Below are positions 12,781-14,958 of a stretch of 14,958 bases of DNA, piece after piece (the first letter of the stretch is position 1; each line of letters opens with the position of its first letter). Source of the DNA: Clostridia bacterium (GTDB taxonomy: Bacteria; Bacillota_A; Clostridia; Oscillospirales; UBA929). The DNA is taken from contig BNZR01000035.1 of the NCBI GenBank assembly GCA_026001245.1, forward strand, positions 1 to 14,958, in the 5' to 3' direction. The notes under the pieces are model-generated. The model did not search any database. It saw nothing but the letters and a program-made list of their open reading frames with translations, and was not told the origin of the DNA. The translations under genes were made by a program, and so were the position numbers.

Positions 12781-13844
12781 TCCAAATAGTATTGCGGGTC
12801 CAAAATCGTACTGCCGCGCCGCAGTTCAAAGTGCAAATGCGCCCCCGTGGATAGCCCCGTACTGCCCACCTCGGCAATCTTCTGCCCCTTTTTAACCGCC
12901 GCGCCTTTCTTTACAACCACTTTCAAACAGTGGGCGTATACGCTGGTCAACCCGTCCGCGTGCGCCACCATTACGTAGTTGCCGAATGCCGTGGCCTTGC
13001 CCGCCGCGCTGACCGTGCCGTCCGCAAAGCTGACTATCGGCGTTCCCTGATTCGCGCCGAAGTCCGTGCCGTAGTGGAACAGCAGTTCGTTTTTGATAGG
13101 ATGCATGCGGTACCCAAAGCCGGAGGATTTAACCCCCGCCACGGGACTGGTGTACGCGAAGCTCAAGGTATACCGCGTGAAGTCAACATTAGTCGGCGCG
13201 GACATGCCGAACGGCAGGGGCAACGTGTCGTCCAGCCCGTAATCGTCAAAGGCCATCTCGTCCTCACTGACTGTAACGGGCACCTGCGGGTTATACCGCC
13301 AAAACATCGAGCGGGAGTTTAGCTCATATACCCGGCTGTCGGACGGAGACGGCTCGGCCGACGGCGAGGGCGTGGGAACTATCGAAGTCGGTGTCGCACT
13401 CGGAATTGTCTGCTCTTCCACGCCGTCCACGGGCAAATCTTCGGGCTGTTCGCCCTTGAACACGGCCTGTATATTCGCGAACACCTCGGTAACGCTGTCC
13501 CCGGACGAGATGGCGTGTCCCAAAGCGGCGATGGTAAAGCCGGAGCTGTCGCCGGACAGCTGTCCCCCCACGGCCTGACCCAAGGCCGCCGCGCCCGCAG
13601 GGTCAAAAAGCTTGATAAGTACGATAGCCGCCGTCAACCCCACGGCCGCCCAAAGCCGCACCCATCCCAAAGACAGCGGCTCTGCGGAACCCGGCATTCT
13701 GCGCCGCTTAGCCCGCGGACTGCGATAAGGCGCGGGCGCGGGGGAAGACACCGCGTCCTGCGCAGTTTCGGCATAGGCGGTAACATCCGCAACAGTATGA
13801 ACCTCAGGCCGCCGCGTACGCGTACGGCGAATAACTCGTTTCAA
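12777..13844 (-). CDS. spoIVFA: Membrane-anchored M23 (LytM) peptidase, SpoIVFA-like
   Basis: This 355-residue protein has a basic cytoplasmic tail (1-60), one membrane helix (about 61-80, WVRLWAAVGLTAAIVLIKLF), a low-complexity Pro/Ser/Thr linker (about 147-170) and a C-terminal LytM domain (about 235-355). The zinc ligands of active M23 enzymes are all present: H257-x3-D261, H305 in VYAHC and H336-L-H338. In Bacillus, SpoIVFA binds and restrains SpoIVFB; here the M50 gene follows with a 4-nt overlap, which supports that role. Full ligands leave open real peptidoglycan cutting. The start is TTG 13844, 7 nt after GAGGTG (13857-13852); a TTG at 13850 is too close to the SD. A SpoIIQ-like role is the alternative. 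Confidence 0.82.
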   Translation of the reverse strand: MKRVIRRTRTRRPEVHTVADVTAYAETAQDAVSSPAPAPYRSPRAKRRRMPGSAEPLSLGWVRLWAAVGLTAAIVLIKLFDPAGAAALGQAVGGQLSGDSSGFTIAALGHAISSGDSVTEVFANIQAVFKGEQPEDLPVDGVEEQTIPSATPTSIVPTPSPSAEPSPSDSRVYELNSRSMFWRYNPQVPVTVSEDEMAFDDYGLDDTLPLPFGMSAPTNVDFTRYTLSFAYTSPVAGVKSSGFGYRMHPIKNELLFHYGTDFGANQGTPIVSFADGTVSAAGKATAFGNYVMVAHADGLTSVYAHCLKVVVKKGAAVKKGQKIAEVGSTGLSTGAHLHFELRRGSTILDPQYYLE

Positions 13845-13862
13845 GGACAATCACCTCAATTG

Positions 13863-13891
13863 ATTATATGAGGCGCGTCCTTTATTTATGA
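13863..13891 (-). promoter_or_regulatory. Sigma-E-like promoter of the spoIVFA-spoIVFB operon
   Basis: Reading leftward, TCATAAA (13891-13885), a 14-nt spacer, then CATATAAT (13870-13863). From memory, the Bacillus sigma-E elements are KMATATT and CATACAHT, which gives five of seven and seven of eight matches at the right spacing. The expected start near 13857 is very close to the SD. The TATAAT core could also serve sigma-A, but no matching -35 lies 17 nt upstream. Confidence 0.5.
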
Positions 13892-14874
13892 GTTACTCTT
13901 TTGTATGAAACCATCGCCATGTAGTCACGGCGGAAACTTGTGTTCGTAATCGTTGCGGCTTCGCTTGCCGTTAGTAGCTTTATGGTTTGGGCGAATTCTA
14001 TTGACCTTGCCCAGTTGAAGTCTTTGTCACTGCTGTAGCCCATGCTTCTAAGCGTCAGCGTTAGATAGTCGCCGGCGTTTATCAGGTTGTTAGATCCGAA
14101 TGTTGTGCCGCCCTGCCCCTGCGCCCAGCCCTTGCTGTAGGCGTATGCCACGTAACGGGTTGCCCAACTCGGCACGTCTGTAAACGGATGACTGCCCGTG
14201 TAGGCCAAGGCTTCCTTTTCTTTGCCCATCATGCGGCACAGCATAACTATCGCGTCCACGCGGTACGACACCTTGTCCAACTCGTAGCCGTTGCCCGTGC
14301 CTTGGAACATGCCCAACGCCTTCAGCGCGTCGGCCATTGCGGTGTAGCGCGGCTTGTAGGGCTGTTCCACGCTGAACAAGCCCGCAATCTGCGCGTCCCC
14401 GGCGGCTGTAAGCGTGAACTTGCCGCCGTCGGGCAAAAACAGCTTGGTGTAGGGTTTTAATGACGTGCCGTCACTGCCCCTTGCGCCGCCTGACAGCAAC
14501 ACTATAGTGCCGCCGGGCTGGATAGTAACGGTCTGCCCGACGGTGAAAGCCACGGGGCTGTTCGACTGCTTAAGCGTTATCTTCGCCGCGATTTTATCAA
14601 TGGGCAGAAACCCGGCAGTCCGCGCCGCCGCGCTTAGCCGCGCCGCCTTGACCTTTGTTTTCATGCCGCTATACAGCGGGTCAAACCCCGCCGCGATTTT
14701 GCTCTGTCCCTGGTTTTGAATGTCCGGGGCTAGGACGTTTGTCATCCAATCCAGCGTCACTACGGGGTCGCCGCTTGTTCCCGGCGTCTGCCCCGCGCCC
14801 CACGCGAAAACGCACAGCCCGATAACGGCGGCTGTTACCGCCGCCGCAATGGCCGCACGCTTAAATCGGCTCAC
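13882..14874 (-). CDS. Secreted protein with SLH-like repeats
   Basis: This 330-residue protein has a signal peptide (about 1-28, KRAAIAAAVTAAVIGLCVFAWG). A middle domain (about 90-165) looks like the copper-amine-oxidase/beta type often found beside SLH repeats (FTVGQTVTIQPGGTIVLLSG). The C-terminal SLH-like repeats run from about 176 to 283: MADALKALGMFQGTGNGYEL, YRVDAIVMLCRMMGKE, HPFTDVPSWATRYVAYAYSK and FGSNNLINAGDYLTLTLRSM. SLH domains bind secondary cell-wall polymers, so this is probably displayed on the wall or spore surface. It starts at GTG 14874 with no clear SD, and its start overlaps the stop of the gene before it (GTGA), which suggests coupling. It is followed at a 37-bp gap by the spoIVFA-like gene. 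The exact role is unknown. Confidence 0.85.
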   Translation of the reverse strand: MSRFKRAAIAAAVTAAVIGLCVFAWGAGQTPGTSGDPVVTLDWMTNVLAPDIQNQGQSKIAAGFDPLYSGMKTKVKAARLSAAARTAGFLPIDKIAAKITLKQSNSPVAFTVGQTVTIQPGGTIVLLSGGARGSDGTSLKPYTKLFLPDGGKFTLTAAGDAQIAGLFSVEQPYKPRYTAMADALKALGMFQGTGNGYELDKVSYRVDAIVMLCRMMGKEKEALAYTGSHPFTDVPSWATRYVAYAYSKGWAQGQGGTTFGSNNLINAGDYLTLTLRSMGYSSDKDFNWARSIEFAQTIKLLTASEAATITNTSFRRDYMAMVSYKRVTHK

Positions 14875-14958
14875 GCGTCTAGATTCGACAGGACGTATTC
14901 GCAGTATTCGTCGCGGTGTATGGTTTGATAGCGGCCTGCCAGCAGCTCGCGCTCCATC
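14871..14958 (-). CDS. 3' end of an unknown gene, containing part of a 51-nt repeat
   Basis: The last 28 codons and the stop of a leftward frame are visible, ending CEYVLSNLDA and then TGA (14873-14871), which overlaps the GTG of the SLH-like gene. The first 17 visible residues, MERELLAGRYQTIHRDE, are identical in sequence and reading frame to residues 190-206 of the foldase at 4845-6359. After that the two differ completely at the DNA level. The frame could be the tail of a second foldase-like gene, a chimera, or an assembly artefact at the contig end. An ATG at 14957 could also begin a 28-residue product, but its upstream is not in the window. Confidence 0.4.
   Translation of the reverse strand, partial: MERELLAGRYQTIHRDEYCEYVLSNLDA
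14908..14958 (-). repeat. 51-nt exact repeat, copy 2 (at the window edge)
   Basis: Inverted copy of 5411-5461 with 51 of 51 bases identical, reaching the last base of the window. It may extend further outside. Confidence 0.9.

Noticed and set aside
1..14958. tRNA, rRNA, CRISPR arrays, insertion sequences, prophage or riboswitch
   Set aside because: Gaps are all under about 175 bp and none shows cloverleaf, regular repeats, transposase motifs or a riboswitch core that I can recognise.

Overview
The window looks like chromosomal DNA of an anaerobic, endospore-forming clostridial Firmicute (an Oscillospirales-like gut or sediment lineage is my guess). The grounds are: roughly high-50s % GC by eye; strong Gram-positive Shine-Dalgarno (SD) sequences and near-perfect sigma-A promoters; a dgt-dnaG-rpoD macromolecular-synthesis operon; rubrerythrin; a YtvI-type permease; an M23-M50 pair matching spoIVFA-spoIVFB; and a secreted SLH-repeat protein. 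No tRNA, rRNA, CRISPR array or insertion sequence was seen. Coding density is very high: every gap is under about 175 bp, and all four convergent gene pairs overlap at their 3' ends.

Layout. 1-97 (-): start of a secreted protein cut by the window edge. 268-1269 (-): AI-2E/YtvI-type membrane protein. 1314-1871 (+): family 4 uracil-DNA glycosylase. 1858-2127 (-): small lipoprotein. 2279-3908 (+): a tightly packed operon of rubrerythrin, HicA toxin, HicB antitoxin and a metallophosphoesterase. 3895-4287 (-): small membrane protein. 4451-6359 (+): XRE regulator and a membrane-anchored SurA/PrsA-like foldase, closed by a strong hairpin terminator. 6489-10880 (+): dgt, dnaG, rpoD and a PilZ-domain protein, driven by a perfect consensus promoter. 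10850-11374 (-): membrane protein. 11406-12233 (+): PrmA methyltransferase. 12208-13844 (-): spoIVFA-like and spoIVFB-like genes behind a sigma-E-like promoter. 13882-14874 (-): SLH-like secreted protein. 14871-14958 (-): 3' end of another gene.

How the genes fit together. The centre is housekeeping: dNTP hydrolysis, priming of replication and the main sigma factor, to which a candidate c-di-GMP receptor gene is joined by stop/start overlap. The rubrerythrin operon joins oxygen/peroxide defence to a toxin-antitoxin pair that has no clear promoter of its own. The right end carries sporulation membrane proteolysis and envelope genes.

I see no clearly new defence or metabolic system. The points most worth following are: a 51-nt exact repeat shared between the foldase gene and the extreme right edge (real duplication or assembly artefact); the HicAB module inside the rubrerythrin operon, with a HicB that looks short; the rpoD-PilZ coupling; a perfect promoter pointing antisense into the ytvI-like gene; and the sigma-E-like promoter of the spoIVF-like operon.
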